Part shown: positions 1-11,170 of the stretch, one piece after another | How positions within the stretch are numbered: the stretch's first letter is position 1 | Layout of the letters: each line of letters opens with the position of its first letter | From: Phoronis australis | Lineage: Eukaryota; Phoronida; Phoronidae | Length of the DNA stretch: 64,000 bases | NCBI GenBank assembly: GCA_002633005.1 | Contig: NMRA01000290.1 | Span: forward strand, 250,748-314,747 | Reading direction: 5' to 3' | Notes under the pieces: generated by a model | What the model saw: the letters and a program-made list of their open reading frames with translations, nothing else | Database searches by the model: none | What the model was told of the DNA's origin: nothing | Translations under genes and position numbers: made by a program

Positions 1-2700
1 AGATAAGTAAAATAAAAAATAATAATCTCTGGCAAACATTACGAGCATAGATGATGAACAGTACATGTACATTTCAGTTATGCAAGTGTCTTGTATTTTC
101 ATATTATTGGGCCGCAGGCCTTCAAGTTCAATAAAATTGTTTAGCTCAAGGAAATCATTTCCAATTTTTGGAATAAAATATTCTGAAAGTTAAAGTTGTG
201 AATGTTGTATACAAGTTTAAATTTTCAGAGCAATTTATAATTTTTAATAAGTCTATCATGGAATAAACAAATAGAACACGCTTGGTTTTGTTTTATTTTT
301 TATGAAATTTTATATGTTGGAAATGTTCTCTAATAAACTTTTAAAGGATTTGAATCCATTTCTATGATATGCGATTAACTTATGTTCATCGGTGAGGCGT
401 CGATCAGCTAAAAATGCTACAAATTTAATAGTTGAACAGTACTGTTTTGATGCTACTCTGTTAAGTATATGAACTACCTGTGAAAAGGCTTTCCACAGCC
501 AAGATAGTGCTAGATAAAGAAATACTCCACTCAACCCTGAAAAGTTCATAAAATACCTAATTTGTTGACTGTGTAAATAGTCCAAAGTTGGCCCATTGAA
601 GGCTATCAGCAGGTCTTATCACTACATGTTTTGTATGAGCAGAAACATGTGAATACTCTAGGCTGTGTTTGTAGTCTCCATAGCCAAGGTGGGTTTCCTA
701 CTGTTTGTATTTTTAATGAGGTGTGAAAAATACAATTTTCTGCCTTGTGGTTGGCAAGGCCTTCATGGTTCTGTTGTGATCTTCACAGAAAGGTGAGTCT
801 TGTGACAGAAATTTGGAACTATCCTTTTCTAACAGTCTTTTTTGAACAATTGTCTGAGTGGTATTGTAGCACCTAATGTAACTTGTTGCAGAAGAGAGTC
901 AAATATTGTTGGAAACCTGAAGCAGGTTTTTATCATCTCTGTTTTTGCGTGCTGGTGTTTGTCAAAGTGAGTTTTAGAAGAAGCCTCTGAGTCGGCATAG
1001 ATCAGGTACCCAGTAATATTGAGAAATTGATAGCTACGGGTATGTGTATTTTTAAAAGCCTTGTCATATGCTAGACAACACTAATAGTGGAGCAATATTT
1101 ACACAAAATAGTAACTTATCATAAAATTATAAAATGGCATTAACTAGTTATGTACTTTAATGGTCAGACCATTGTTAAGTGCTAAAGTTTCTCTAAAAGG
1201 CTCCAAAGATTGAGTTTGAAACAAAAAACAAATTTCAGTTGCAGATTATGCATGAAATCACCATTCTTAAAAACAAGTTCTTCAAAGTAATTTCTCGGAT
1301 TGTATTGGTTACTGTGTAAATAAGTGCTCAAACCTCATCATTCTATGATGTATACTTAGATCCTGACTTCACACAGTACTTCAATAGTGTTTACTATTAG
1401 TGTTGCTCTTGGGTAAATATTTAGCTTCAGCTCTCAGACACCAATTTGCATGTGAGACCCTATCAGAAGTGTCTGTCTTAGCATGGTCCAACTCTTTGTT
1501 GCTGAATAAGTTGGAACTACTGTATGTCATTTTTTCTTATTTGGATCAAATGATGTTGAGATGTGGTCAGTATATGTTTCATTTAAAGGTGCATTAAAGC
1601 AATGCTGTGAACTAGTACTAAATTTTGATTTGGACCACTTACCATTAAGAAATTGGTCTCAAATTGTTCCTGAAAGTCAAATGGTTGGTTGTTTAAAGCT
1701 TCGGAAAGAGCTGACAGTTTGTTCTAGTATTTCATACCTGAGGCTCTACAAGTTAGCTTGGCATGCCGTGTGACCTTTTATGCACTGTCTTAAGGAATAA
1801 TGAAGTGTCTTGCAAACCCTGAAATCAATTTCTGTCTGAGTAAGGAACAAGTTGAGACCAATTTTATAACAGTAAGTGATCTAAATCAAAACTACTTCTT
1901 GGACAGAATGTAGCGGGTTTATAGATGTAAGAATTAAATTGACTGTTCACTATTGCTTTGTCACAGCGAGCTAAGTTTCAAACCCAGAAACAGTGTGTGC
2001 TAGTCGGGAACGATGGGCATTTTATTGTAATCAAATTCTGTTCAAACCAAGAGTGAGAATAGTTGCTTTGGAAGAGGGAATGCTAGATTTGTGAAGAAAA
2101 TACTTTATATCAGTCAGAACACCATTTGTGTATTGACGTTGAGGTTATAATTGTTAGGAGAGTACATTAGTCACACGTGGTGTTATAATATGTAATTTTT
2201 GAGATGCTAATTGGGCGAAACATGAGCAGTCTCAATGATGACGCCTGTCTAAGTTCTGATTTGCAACTTGTTGGTTTCGTGTTTTACCTTAAATGTCAAC
2301 CTACCCTTTATTTATTCTTTAACACGTGAAGACAGTCATGGATAAGGTTTTGGTACCTGCCAAATGGGTGATTAAGTTTTTTGTTATGTAAAATTATAGG
2401 ATTACATTGTACCATTTCGCACATTATCGGTTACTGGCTAATAAATCTGTTTCCTAATGTTTTTGTCTGTCCAAGACCGCCTAGGTTGTCATAAAATCCC
2501 CAAGGTTACTTGTAGTTTGTTCAGTCGTTCATAAATATTGGATCTAGCAATGCAGAAAACACAATGGGAAACACTAAATATTTAAGTATTTGCTTGAGGC
2601 ACTGTTTGTATTTGTCAGACTCTTTAACTTCTAAAGAGTTTGATTGGTCTAAAAGCTTTTTGATATAAGTTAGCCATGGCTTTCATTTCTATTATTTCAG
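1..2700. other. Upstream intron or intergenic DNA, no gene recognised
   Basis: AT-rich DNA with only short chance reading frames and no recognisable protein similarity. Because 2701 begins at a good splice acceptor, at least the right part is probably the first intron of the coiled-coil gene, and its promoter may lie here or before the window. Confidence 0.5.
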
Positions 2701-3262
2701 ATCTTGACTCGCTGCCAGTCAATGGAGTATCATTCAGTGTCGTGTCACTTGAAACCTACGTTCCATCAAGCAGAATGAAATGACTTGACTAACATTCAAC
2801 ATGTCATACAGGGAGATTCATATATGTCACAAAGTTGATAGATATTTTGCAGGCAAGAGGAAATCATAATTAAGAATTGTTGAATTTTATTGTGAGATCT
2901 CTGAAGACTGCACATTTGATTGGATTTCAAGAAATAGAATGATGTCGCGTAAACCTAGACCATTAGGATCAGTGCGAAGCAATAGTACTGGAGAGTCGCA
3001 TTTCTCGCGAATCCCTCCCATACATGCAAGCCATGGTGACGACCTGTCGCAGGGAATAATGGGAGCTGCGATGAACGTTCCGCCTCAGAAGGCAGTAAGC
3101 AAATCCGTAGAGAAGCCCACCCCTGTAGCAGCGGTGAAACCAAATCATAAAGCGAAGACAGAGCGGAGTAGTCCAAGGAACAATACCAGACCCAATAGTA
3201 TGGCTCGATCAGACTCGAGTGGCAAATCAGATGAGGACAAGAAGGAGCTCAAAGAGGCAATG
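2701..3262 (+). CDS. Coiled-coil gene, exon with 5' UTR and start codon
   Basis: A polypyrimidine tract and AG end at 2700. The 5' UTR runs to 2938 and the ATG is at 2939 (two Met codons in a row). The coding part is 108 codons and ends in ATG at 3260-3262, directly before GTATGT. The exon codes for the Ser/Pro-rich basic N-terminus. The donor lies in the first unit of a 20 bp tandem repeat. Confidence 0.82.
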
Positions 3263-6200
3263 GTATGTAGTCATACTTAATGGTATGTAGTCGTACTTAA
3301 TGGTATGTAGTCGTACTTAATGGTATGTAGTCGTACTTAATTGTATGTAGTCATACTCACTGAGTTATTTCCCACTGAAATACTCACCAGACTGACTTTT
3401 CCTTGACCGTCTTGTTTCAAATAATCAAAGTTTGTCCAGGTAATGTTTTATGTCGGCTGATACATCATCTTAATGGTCACAATGAAGAAAATGTTCCTTT
3501 AATTGTTTATTTTTCAAGTTCCGAACAAACTGAAATTTCACTTCTGTGCCATGTTGCATATTTGCAGTAAAACTTTCGGCCAAAACTAATCAATATTCAT
3601 TCTCTTTTTCATTTTTCAAAGGTTGAAGTTGTTAAATAAATATTCATTGTCACTTTATTTGGTTCGTGAAAAAATGAGAAAACAAATATGATCACTTTCC
3701 CGACACATGAAGAGGAGAGATGTGACCAGGATGTGGCAATTATTTATAAGACGTCATGGTGCTTGACTTTTGAAGCATACAGTACAAGACGAAAATTGTC
3801 AGCCAAAATACCTTCCCCCTTCGCCTCATGACTGCTTATTGTCTTAACGGCAAAAATTACTTAGGTGGCAAAATTCTAATAACAATGTCTTAACCACCTT
3901 ATTGACTTTCCTGTTAATTTGCCTTCATTCTTGGTTATGAGGAAGGCTACTCTGATTATGAATTTGGTTTCCACCCGGCCGTCGTGACAAGGAATTCTGG
4001 GACTTTTTGTTGGAAAACTGTTGCCTTGTACTGAAACTGGAAAATGGGATTTTTGATGAGATTTGACAAATGTGGTTGTTTTTGGAAAACCCGGTTTCTG
4101 GACTGATGAATGTGATTCCTTATTAGCCACCTTCTTGTGGCGAACGATCATTAGATTTCAACTATTCTCAACTGCAAACTCAAATCAATTTTGCCTCCCC
4201 CCCAGCTGAGCAAAGTACTGCTGTTGACATGATGGTATGTCATTTTTGGTAAGAGCTTGTTCTGTTTTAAAACACAAAGCTGTCAAGGGAAAAATTGTTC
4301 GTACATTAGTGTATGAACCAACCCCTAGAGAAATGACCATAGGCACTACCTCACATTTCCCAACCAGCAATGGGTTGGGATTACAATCAGCATGCACCAG
4401 AGATGCATGGACTTTTATGACTGGCTCCTTTTGTTTAGGGATTTAGGGAACAGAGATGGGTGTCTGTGATAACTGCTGCTGTGTGGTCATGGCAACATTC
4501 TTCCCCTCCATCTTAGACACCATGGACAATAAATTACAAAATCCGTCATGGCTCTTTCACACTAACGTGGACGTGTCAATATTTTGGGGAGTTGCAGTCA
4601 GTATGAACAGTTAATTTCGGTCTTGGATCGAAATACTGAGCGCCGGTTAACTTCGCAGTAAACAGGTAGATTTAACAGCGGAGTGTCAATGCTGCAGTGC
4701 CGTATGAGCAGTCAACTTCGTTCCCATCAAAGTTATCACCAGAGGGCTACTGTTATCGTCAATTAAAGGGCAGTGTCGTTGTTAATAGTTGCTTATATTT
4801 TCCTTGAATAATATCTAATCAAATTAGTAATAAGTTTTATTTCAATCAGCACATTTAAATGCTCCCAAATTGTCATAGAAAAAAAATGTTAGCGGGCCCC
4901 GCTATGCATCAGTGCTAACTTGCGAATACTTCAATGACAACAGCATCACCTACCACTTACTTCGCTGTCCGTTAGCAACCGAAGCTGGTATGGACGGTTT
5001 AATTAACTTCGCAGTTTGGCTCTGCTCAGACCAGAGTTAAGTCAGTCAGAGAGCAACACAATGGGCGACTCATCACCAGTAATCAGAGTGATCTTAATTA
5101 ATATACCCAAAGAGTGGGGGAGTGCATCTTGTGTAATGGCACCGTGGAGGAGTGCATCTTGTGTAATGGCACCGTGGGGGAGCACATCTTGTGTAATGGC
5201 ACCATGGGGAGGAGTTCATCTTGTGTAATGGCACCATTTTTATTATCTTTCCCATTTTCTAATCTGAAATACAGTTTAGTTTTACTTAAATTTCAAATTG
5301 TGGCATCAATTTGATGCAAAGGGTAATTCTATGGTGGACAATAATAGAAATTCTCCAATCCCCTATTTACTTTTCCCAAAAATAATTGCCAAAATCGTCA
5401 TTTTTCCGTCTTTCAAAGAATAGATTTCATTGCTGCAAACAATGCGACCTTTATCAAATACACACTGTGCAAACCATGCTTATTGTAGAATAAAATTTTC
5501 TTAATCTCTGCTTTTCTGGAGAATTTTGACAAAATAGAATGCCACTTGTCAGCCATATTGCATGCTAAGCAGGGGATGAATTACTGTGTTTTCAAATCAC
5601 CTCAGTTTACCTCATTTGTTTTATTCATTCTACAGGCTAGAGAAAAGCAGCTGAAACAAAAATCGGTGTCTCTGCAGAAAACTATAGAGGAATTGAAAGC
5701 CCAGCTTACAGAGAAAGACAAGAATATAAACAATTTACAGGAACAACTGTCCAGTCAGGTAAGCTATTCATTCTTGACTGCTCGCGGCTGACTGAAGGGC
5801 TTCTCGCCATGCTAGACATCTCAATGTGAAGATCATTCCCAAGTTACTATCTTACCTTTAAGGGAAATTTTAAGTGGCATTCACACAACACTCCAGATAG
5901 GGGGAGCCTCAGTTGACACGGTTCAGCTGCATGTGTAAACAGAAGTTTAACTGGGTGTGACTTGGCATCCCAATGTCATTTTTGTCACATAAAGAATTTG
6001 CTTAGGTGGAGCATGTTACGGTGTTAATTGCAAGCTTAAAAGTGAGGACAGACATGTTTTTGATGAAAGTTAGTTTGAGTGTAGCAGCAAAGATCTTGGT
6101 GAGATTTGTTTATTGAAAGAAAATCAAATCCCAAAGCATTTAGGAAAATTTTAATATGTATTTGCTTTCACATTACTGTATGCCTGAGAGTGCTCAGAGT

Positions 6201-9200
6201 AATAGTTTCATTGTCCTGCTGGTTTCTATTTCTATGTGTGATATGTGCTGTGTAAATGGAAGGTGATACCTGTCAATCTATAGTGTTAATTAACTGTGTC
6301 AAGAGTTATTATGTAAGAGCAGTAGTGGTTAACCTCAAAGTTCCCAGCACTGAATGCAGGGTGTCTAACTGGAAGAAATATCGCAATTATTTATAAATAT
6401 TTGATAAATTTTCAAGCACTGACATTGATGAGATAAATTAATGAATATGGTACTACCATATTCATTAATTTATCTCATCAATGTCTTTCATGTTCTGGCA
6501 TCATTTTCGTTTTATTCCAAGTTTAGCAATTAATTTCTGTACATTAGTGGGACGAAGTTACTTCCTTTTTGGAAACATTTTAAGTATTACATTATTTTAT
6601 TCAAATTCATAAAATATTCCTTTCATGGATATGTGTTTTTGTGTTCAACAATTCATCAGCAGTAAAACTTTCCTATCTCAGTCACAAAATTACACTTCAT
6701 ATTTCCTTCATTAGCATTAGAAATGCTTTAGTAAATAGTTGGCTCGGCGTTACTATTCACTCACAAGGTCCCCCATTTTGAAAAGCAGTGTTTTCTATTG
6801 AATAATGGGCATCTGTGTTTTCGAAGCACGGTACCAATGTAAATGACTATTTCCGACTTCACTACTGTTTTCCACTCATGACATATAAACAGGATGTGCA
6901 TTTCACTGGGGATTATCTTCCTGAAACGGAACTGAGTCTGTGATATTTAGTTTCTGAATATCAATCAGCATCATCAATTCATTCACATTGTAAAGGAAAG
7001 GAAACACTTTTTAAAGGTTATTTAGGACCATATCGAGTCTGCATTCTGCCAGTTATGTACAGAACTATAGAATTTAAATCAAGAAAGTATAAAAAAGCAG
7101 AATGCCAGTAGAATGTGATTTTTTTACTTTATAATAATCTGCCATTGATTTGGTCACATGACCATGTTTTTAGTAGAACTTAGAAAGATGCAATTACAGC
7201 AAAACAATGATACCAGTGACTGGACTAAATTTCATTTGATATAAATGTTTAAGATTTTGTTTTCTACAACTCTTGAGGTCTTACGTAACCTTAACATTAA
7301 TTCATAGTCTCGTTTTTCAGACATCATTTGCTTTTCCATGTCAGGAAAGACCTGTTTCAATCTTTGCAGGAGTTGAAGTACAAAGAGCTTCTAGAAAAGG
7401 AAATCAAAGCTCACAATGAAACTAAAGGAGTATTAAAGCAAACCAATGAAGAACTGGTAGAAAAAACAAATTACATCGAGGAGCTGAAGAAACTTCATGA
7501 GCATAAAATTAGTGACCTCACAGCAGAGGTAGGTAAAGTGTAATATTTACGTTTTGAGGTACGGTACTTCTCACATATTTGGCACTCAATACGGCTGACA
7601 AGTGACATTATACTTCTCCACAAAAACAAACATTTAAAAATATTTTAGTGTATTAGAGGTCATAAAACAACTTTTGGTAAATTTTCTATTATTTGCTGTA
7701 ATGTTATCAGCCTTGGAAAATGGAAGAACGACAATTTTGGCAATTGTTTTTGTGCAAATAAGTGGAAAATTACCGTAGGTTCAAGGTTTTTGAAGCGAGC
7801 CTTTAATTATTTTGCTAAGAGGGGATATATGCAAGTTCCATGATTTTGAGTAAAAGGATTCGAGTTGTGTTGAAAACTGATAAAGCACCCTCTAGATTTG
7901 AATGTCATTGAGAAACGTAGTAAAATTAACATAAACAAAGAGTGAAGTCAATGGCTTCAATCCATTTTGTCAACCAATAAGTTCTTGAAACAGATTTGAT
8001 TTCACACTTTAGCTGCATTTTTTTTCCTGTTTAGCTGGCTAAAAACAAAAATCGAATTAGCCCTTTTACTCTCATGATATCAGTCTCATAATATTCCTTA
8101 CCATGATAGGATTCTATTTCCTCTGGAGAACCCCTGAGGCCAATTATATCCATTGCAAATGGTGGAGTCAAAACGCTATGCTCTGCACCCTGTGGTTTCC
8201 TCTGTAATGCTCTACAGACCATCATATTGTGGAGCCCTGTTGCTGCAAGGTGGGGAGCCTAAGTTATACTTAGTTATCTGCAAGAAATTTGGAATTGAGG
8301 ATCCCATTCGATATTGGGGGCCTGAAGCTTAAGCGGGAATATCTTCACACTTGATATGTCAGTGATGCCACAACAATGTCTTTGAGGTACACACCGTCTT
8401 TCAAGTTGAAATGAGTACCTCCCAGAATGGAATGCTAGCAGCGACTGTAGTGAAATAATTTCTTAATGCAAAACCCACATTTCAGTTTGATAAAAGACTC
8501 GCTGACTCAATAGCAGAGAAAGACAAGGAGATTGCTGCACGGGATGAAAAGATGTCTAAAGTCAAGTTACAGATGGCGGAGGCGTTAAAGGGCAATTCTT
8601 GGTATGATATGATCGTTAATTTGACAAAAAGACAGGAAAAATTTGTCATTTATTTTCGTAAATTTCCATTTTTTAATAAGATATCGGTTCTGGCTGATTT
8701 ACAGTCTTATTTATTTACATTGGTTATTTTTATTGATTATTTTATTAATGTTGTTTTGTCAAAATGAGGTTCACTCAGACAAGTAAACTAAACCAGAAAT
8801 TGAAATTTTCTACAAAAAGCATGTTTGGGATGTCAGCAACAACAGATTACTTGAGTTATATTACACTGTATGTTGCTTAGGGAATGTGCCCCTAGACAAA
8901 CTATTTGAGATTGTGACAAAAAGAATCTATTCAGTTTGATTTCCATCCCTGTCATTGTGGAGTGTTCACTTTTGAAGGCGTTTTTGGTCAGTTTGGCTTA
9001 TTTACTAATGATGAAAGGGTACTATGCATTTTGAACTTTTTATTCATTTTTCATAAAAAAATATATGTATAAGTCAAACTGGAACTGTGAGGCTGTGAGC
9101 AAGTTGCACATTGTAAACGCTGTGTCTGGTTGGCTGAGCTGATGTTCAGTTTTATTATTTTGGTGTCATTGCTCAAATCAAATGGCTAATTGTTAAGTAC

Positions 9201-11170
9201 AGACAGGCATCCACCACTGAGTACAGTTATCAAGAAGGAAAAGTGAGAGAACACAGCTTACTCAGACAGTTGACATTATGTTCACAGCTTACTACCTGCG
9301 CCACTCTTCTCGTTTCAGGAATAATTATTTCTATCAATTTCATTTCGACTCATAGGGTTCAAAATACCTGTAATGTTGAGTAAATTGTGCCAAACCAAGT
9401 CTGTAAAAATGCCTTAAAAGGTAATGTTCCTCTTTATTGCATTGTATCCTTAAAATTCTGCCTGTTCAACCCTTTGTTTCTGTCCCAGGGAGCGTCAACA
9501 GCAATTGGACGAGTTAACTAAGGAGCTTTCGCGGCTTCAAGAAGAATCGGACGCACTCAGGATGAGGTTAAAGGCCAACAAGGCTAAACCAGTAAGTTGG
9601 ATTTGATAATACTGATTTTTCTACCCATGTTCCTGGGCTCCGTGACATCACTGATGTTTTTGTCATTGGGATGTATGAGTTGGTGCAAGATGGCTTTGTG
9701 GGCGAAGTATTCAGATTTTTATTCATTTGTCTTTGGCCAAATGAATAGTGAACGGTATAAAATTTACTCCTGTATTGATATATGACGGGATGGGGCAGAT
9801 GAGAAACAAGCTTTCAGGCTTTTTCTAAACTGTAAATGTACTCTTTTTGTATTTGATGCCATGCAAAGTCAAAAGTGAACCTCTTTTGTTCGTATTTTCT
9901 TTCATTGTATGGAAAAATAAACAATCGTTCTCATTATGTGCTTTCATGCTTGCTGTTGCTGCGGATACATAGAAAATCTGTAATATTACCATCACAGAAT
10001 ATCCTGTTTTGTATCTGTTTTCCTTGATGATGAAAATCACATCTGACAATTTTAATATAGAAAATATCTGATCTTCAGCTTTAGGATGGTTTTGGGTAAG
10101 AAGTAAGAGCACATCAGTATTGCTGCATGTATTTAGCATATATATAATTTTTATTTGATTAGACAGCTCACATCCCAAGCATTATACATCATGCCTTGTT
10201 GGTTATTGCACTTTTTAAGTTCAAAAGATCCTTTTTGTCTTAGAAAATTTGCATTGTGCATCATCCCGAGACTTAGATTTGCAGAAATATTTAGCATAGT
10301 AGTCTCACCTATTGGTTGTCCCTGTGTTGATGAGACTGGCATTTCAAGTTGTAAACCTTTCCAATGGAGAAAATAGGATGCTCTAGAATTCCTGTGAACG
10401 TTTTATATAAGCTATGTTACCCCAGTAATACCAAGATTTGTGTAATACATATTCACTGGCTCCATGAATACTGCTGATGATGAGTCATGTCATTGCTTGT
10501 AAGTTCATTCTTGCTTGGCATGTTTAGACGTCGCAGTTTTGGTGAGTGCGGCAGCTGCTCGCCCTTTGCTGCACCCCAATACCCCCATTATGTATCATTG
10601 TGTACAAAATATTTGTTCAACAGGAAAACAAAATGATTATTTAGAAAATTAGCACCATTTTTGAGATTTCTTCTCGAACATAGAATTTTCCTAATGTGTT
10701 CTTGATTATAAAACCCGGTGTTGTTTTGCTATCATTGTGCCACTCTTTTTTTACTAAATTTTATGAAAAATACTTGGTCATGTGACTTTAAGTAATGGCA
10801 GATTGGTAAAAAGTCAAAAATCAAATCCCAAAGGATTTCTATTTTCGGAAAATCTGTACTTATACCGATTTGATATTTATAGTTTTGTAGCTAGTTGGTT
10901 ATTATCAGAGCAATCAATAAAGTCTATCCATAATCTTAAATACGTCCAAATTTCTCAATTTGTTGTCAATTGCAGGGTAACTGTACAAACTGCCAGGCTC
11001 TTACTCAGAAGTTGGAGTATGCCAACAAAACGATACAAGCCAGAGAGAAAACGGTGAAAGATCTCGAGTCATTGTGCACAAAGTTTCAGAAACAGCTGAG
11101 TCAGCAAGACGAACTGTTGAAGCAGTGGGCACAGTCTAAAGGTCACAAAGTTCTGGTCTTTCCAAAATGA
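2701..11170 (+). CDS. Six-exon gene for a coiled-coil protein with an SxIP-type motif (unidentified family)
   Basis: Joining coding exons 2939-3262, 5636-5758, 7370-7528, 8486-8601, 9489-9591 and 10976-11170 gives one open frame of about 339 residues; every junction is GT-AG with matching phase (0,0,0,2,0). Residues 1-108 are low-complexity, basic and rich in Ser, Pro and Asn, and contain SRIPP near residue 23, which fits the SxIP signal used by proteins that bind EB-type microtubule plus-end trackers. Exons 2 to 6 are almost entirely charged heptad-like sequence (Lys/Glu/Gln/Leu), so a long coiled coil is expected. The last exon starts with a Cys-x2-Cys-x2-Cys-like cluster (CTNCQ) and ends in a short hydrophobic tail (VLVFPK). 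I do not recognise the family. A cytoskeletal or centrosomal role is inference from the motif and coiled coil only. The 5' UTR begins at an acceptor at 2700, so further upstream non-coding exons are likely. Confidence 0.85.
3261..3360 (+). repeat. Five-unit 20 bp tandem repeat covering a splice donor
   Basis: Five consecutive 20 bp units (3261, 3281, 3301, 3321, 3341) of TGGTATGTAGTCRTACTTAA, with small changes in the last. The first unit contains the exon's final TG and the GTATGT donor, so five donor-like sequences follow each other. Confidence 0.95.
4551..5054 (+). mobile_element. MITE-like element, older copy of the family at 60.7 kb
   Basis: The left end GCTCTTTCACACTAACG and internal blocks (GTTAACTTCGCAGTAAACAGG, the AAAGTTATCACCAG region, CACCTACC near 4950) match the element at 60739-61216 in the opposite direction. 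The right end (near 5040-5054) is a degraded inverted copy of the left end. No coding capacity. Confidence 0.7.
5121..5236 (+). repeat. Four-unit minisatellite of about 30 bp
   Basis: Units start at 5121, 5151, 5181 and 5213 and share CATCTTGTGTAATGGCACC. Units are 30 to 32 bp and differ at a few bases. It lies in an intron of the coiled-coil gene. Confidence 0.93.
5636..5758 (+). CDS. Coiled-coil gene, second coding exon
   Basis: Flanked by TTCTACAG before and GTAAGC after. It holds 41 codons in phase 0, starting AREKQLKQK and rich in Lys, Gln, Glu and Leu, typical of coiled coil. A repeat-derived stretch (about 5530-5575) ends just 60 bases upstream of the acceptor. Confidence 0.85.
6421..6485. 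repeat. Perfect 32 bp inverted repeat with a 1 bp spacer
   Basis: Left arm 6421-6452 and right arm 6454-6485 are exact reverse complements, separated only by C at 6453. It lies within the intron between the second and third coding exons. Confidence 0.95.
7370..7528 (+). CDS. Coiled-coil gene, third coding exon
   Basis: The acceptor TTTGCAG ends at 7369 and the donor GTAGGT starts at 7529. It holds 53 codons in phase 0, starting ELKYKELLEKEIK. An alternative acceptor at 7320 would put the exon out of phase with its neighbours, which is why 7370 was chosen. A donor 4 bases later (GTAAAG) is possible but shifts the frame. Confidence 0.83.
8015..8125 (+). mobile_element. Single terminal arm of the inverted-repeat family seen at 16.0 kb
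   Basis: AGCTGGCTAAAAACAAAAAT followed by TTTTACTCTCAT and GGATTCTATTTC matches both arms of the element at 16000-16420. Only one arm is recognisable here, so this is a truncated copy. Confidence 0.6.
8486..8601 (+). CDS. Coiled-coil gene, fourth coding exon
   Basis: The acceptor CATTTCAG ends at 8485. The exon holds 38 codons plus two bases (TG) and ends before GTATGA at 8602. The split codon TG|G gives Trp with the next exon. The encoded segment (FDKRLADSIAEKDKEI...) continues the coiled coil. Confidence 0.83.
9489..9591 (+). CDS. Coiled-coil gene, fifth coding exon
   Basis: The acceptor TGTCCCAG ends at 9488 and the donor GTAAGT starts at 9592. The first base completes the Trp codon from the previous exon; 34 codons follow (ERQQQLDELTKELSRLQEE...), again heptad-like. 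Confidence 0.85.
10610..10975 (+). repeat. Dispersed repeat copy adjoining the last exon (also at 27.5 kb)
   Basis: Similarity runs through blocks such as TTAGCACCATTTTTGAGAT, GGCAGATTGGTAAAAAGTC and TATAGTTTTGTAGCT, which reappear in diverged form at 27520-27790. Parts of it also occur inverted near 7080-7260. No coding capacity seen. Confidence 0.55.
10976..11170 (+). CDS. Coiled-coil gene, last coding exon
   Basis: The acceptor AATTGCAG ends at 10975. The exon holds 64 codons and a TGA stop at 11168-11170. It starts with a small Cys cluster and runs through coiled coil to a short hydrophobic C-terminus. The first AATAAA I noticed downstream is at 13737-13742, which would imply a 3' UTR of about 2.6 kb; an ATTAAA near 12969 is an alternative. 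Confidence 0.85.
   Translation, partial: GNCTNCQALTQKLEYANKTIQAREKTVKDLESLCTKFQKQLSQQDELLKQWAQSKGHKVLVFPK

Noticed and set aside
8552-8767. Open frame continuing past the fourth coding exon
   Set aside because: After 8601 it loses coiled-coil character and becomes AT-rich hydrophobic intron sequence; the GTATGA donor fits the phase of the next exon.
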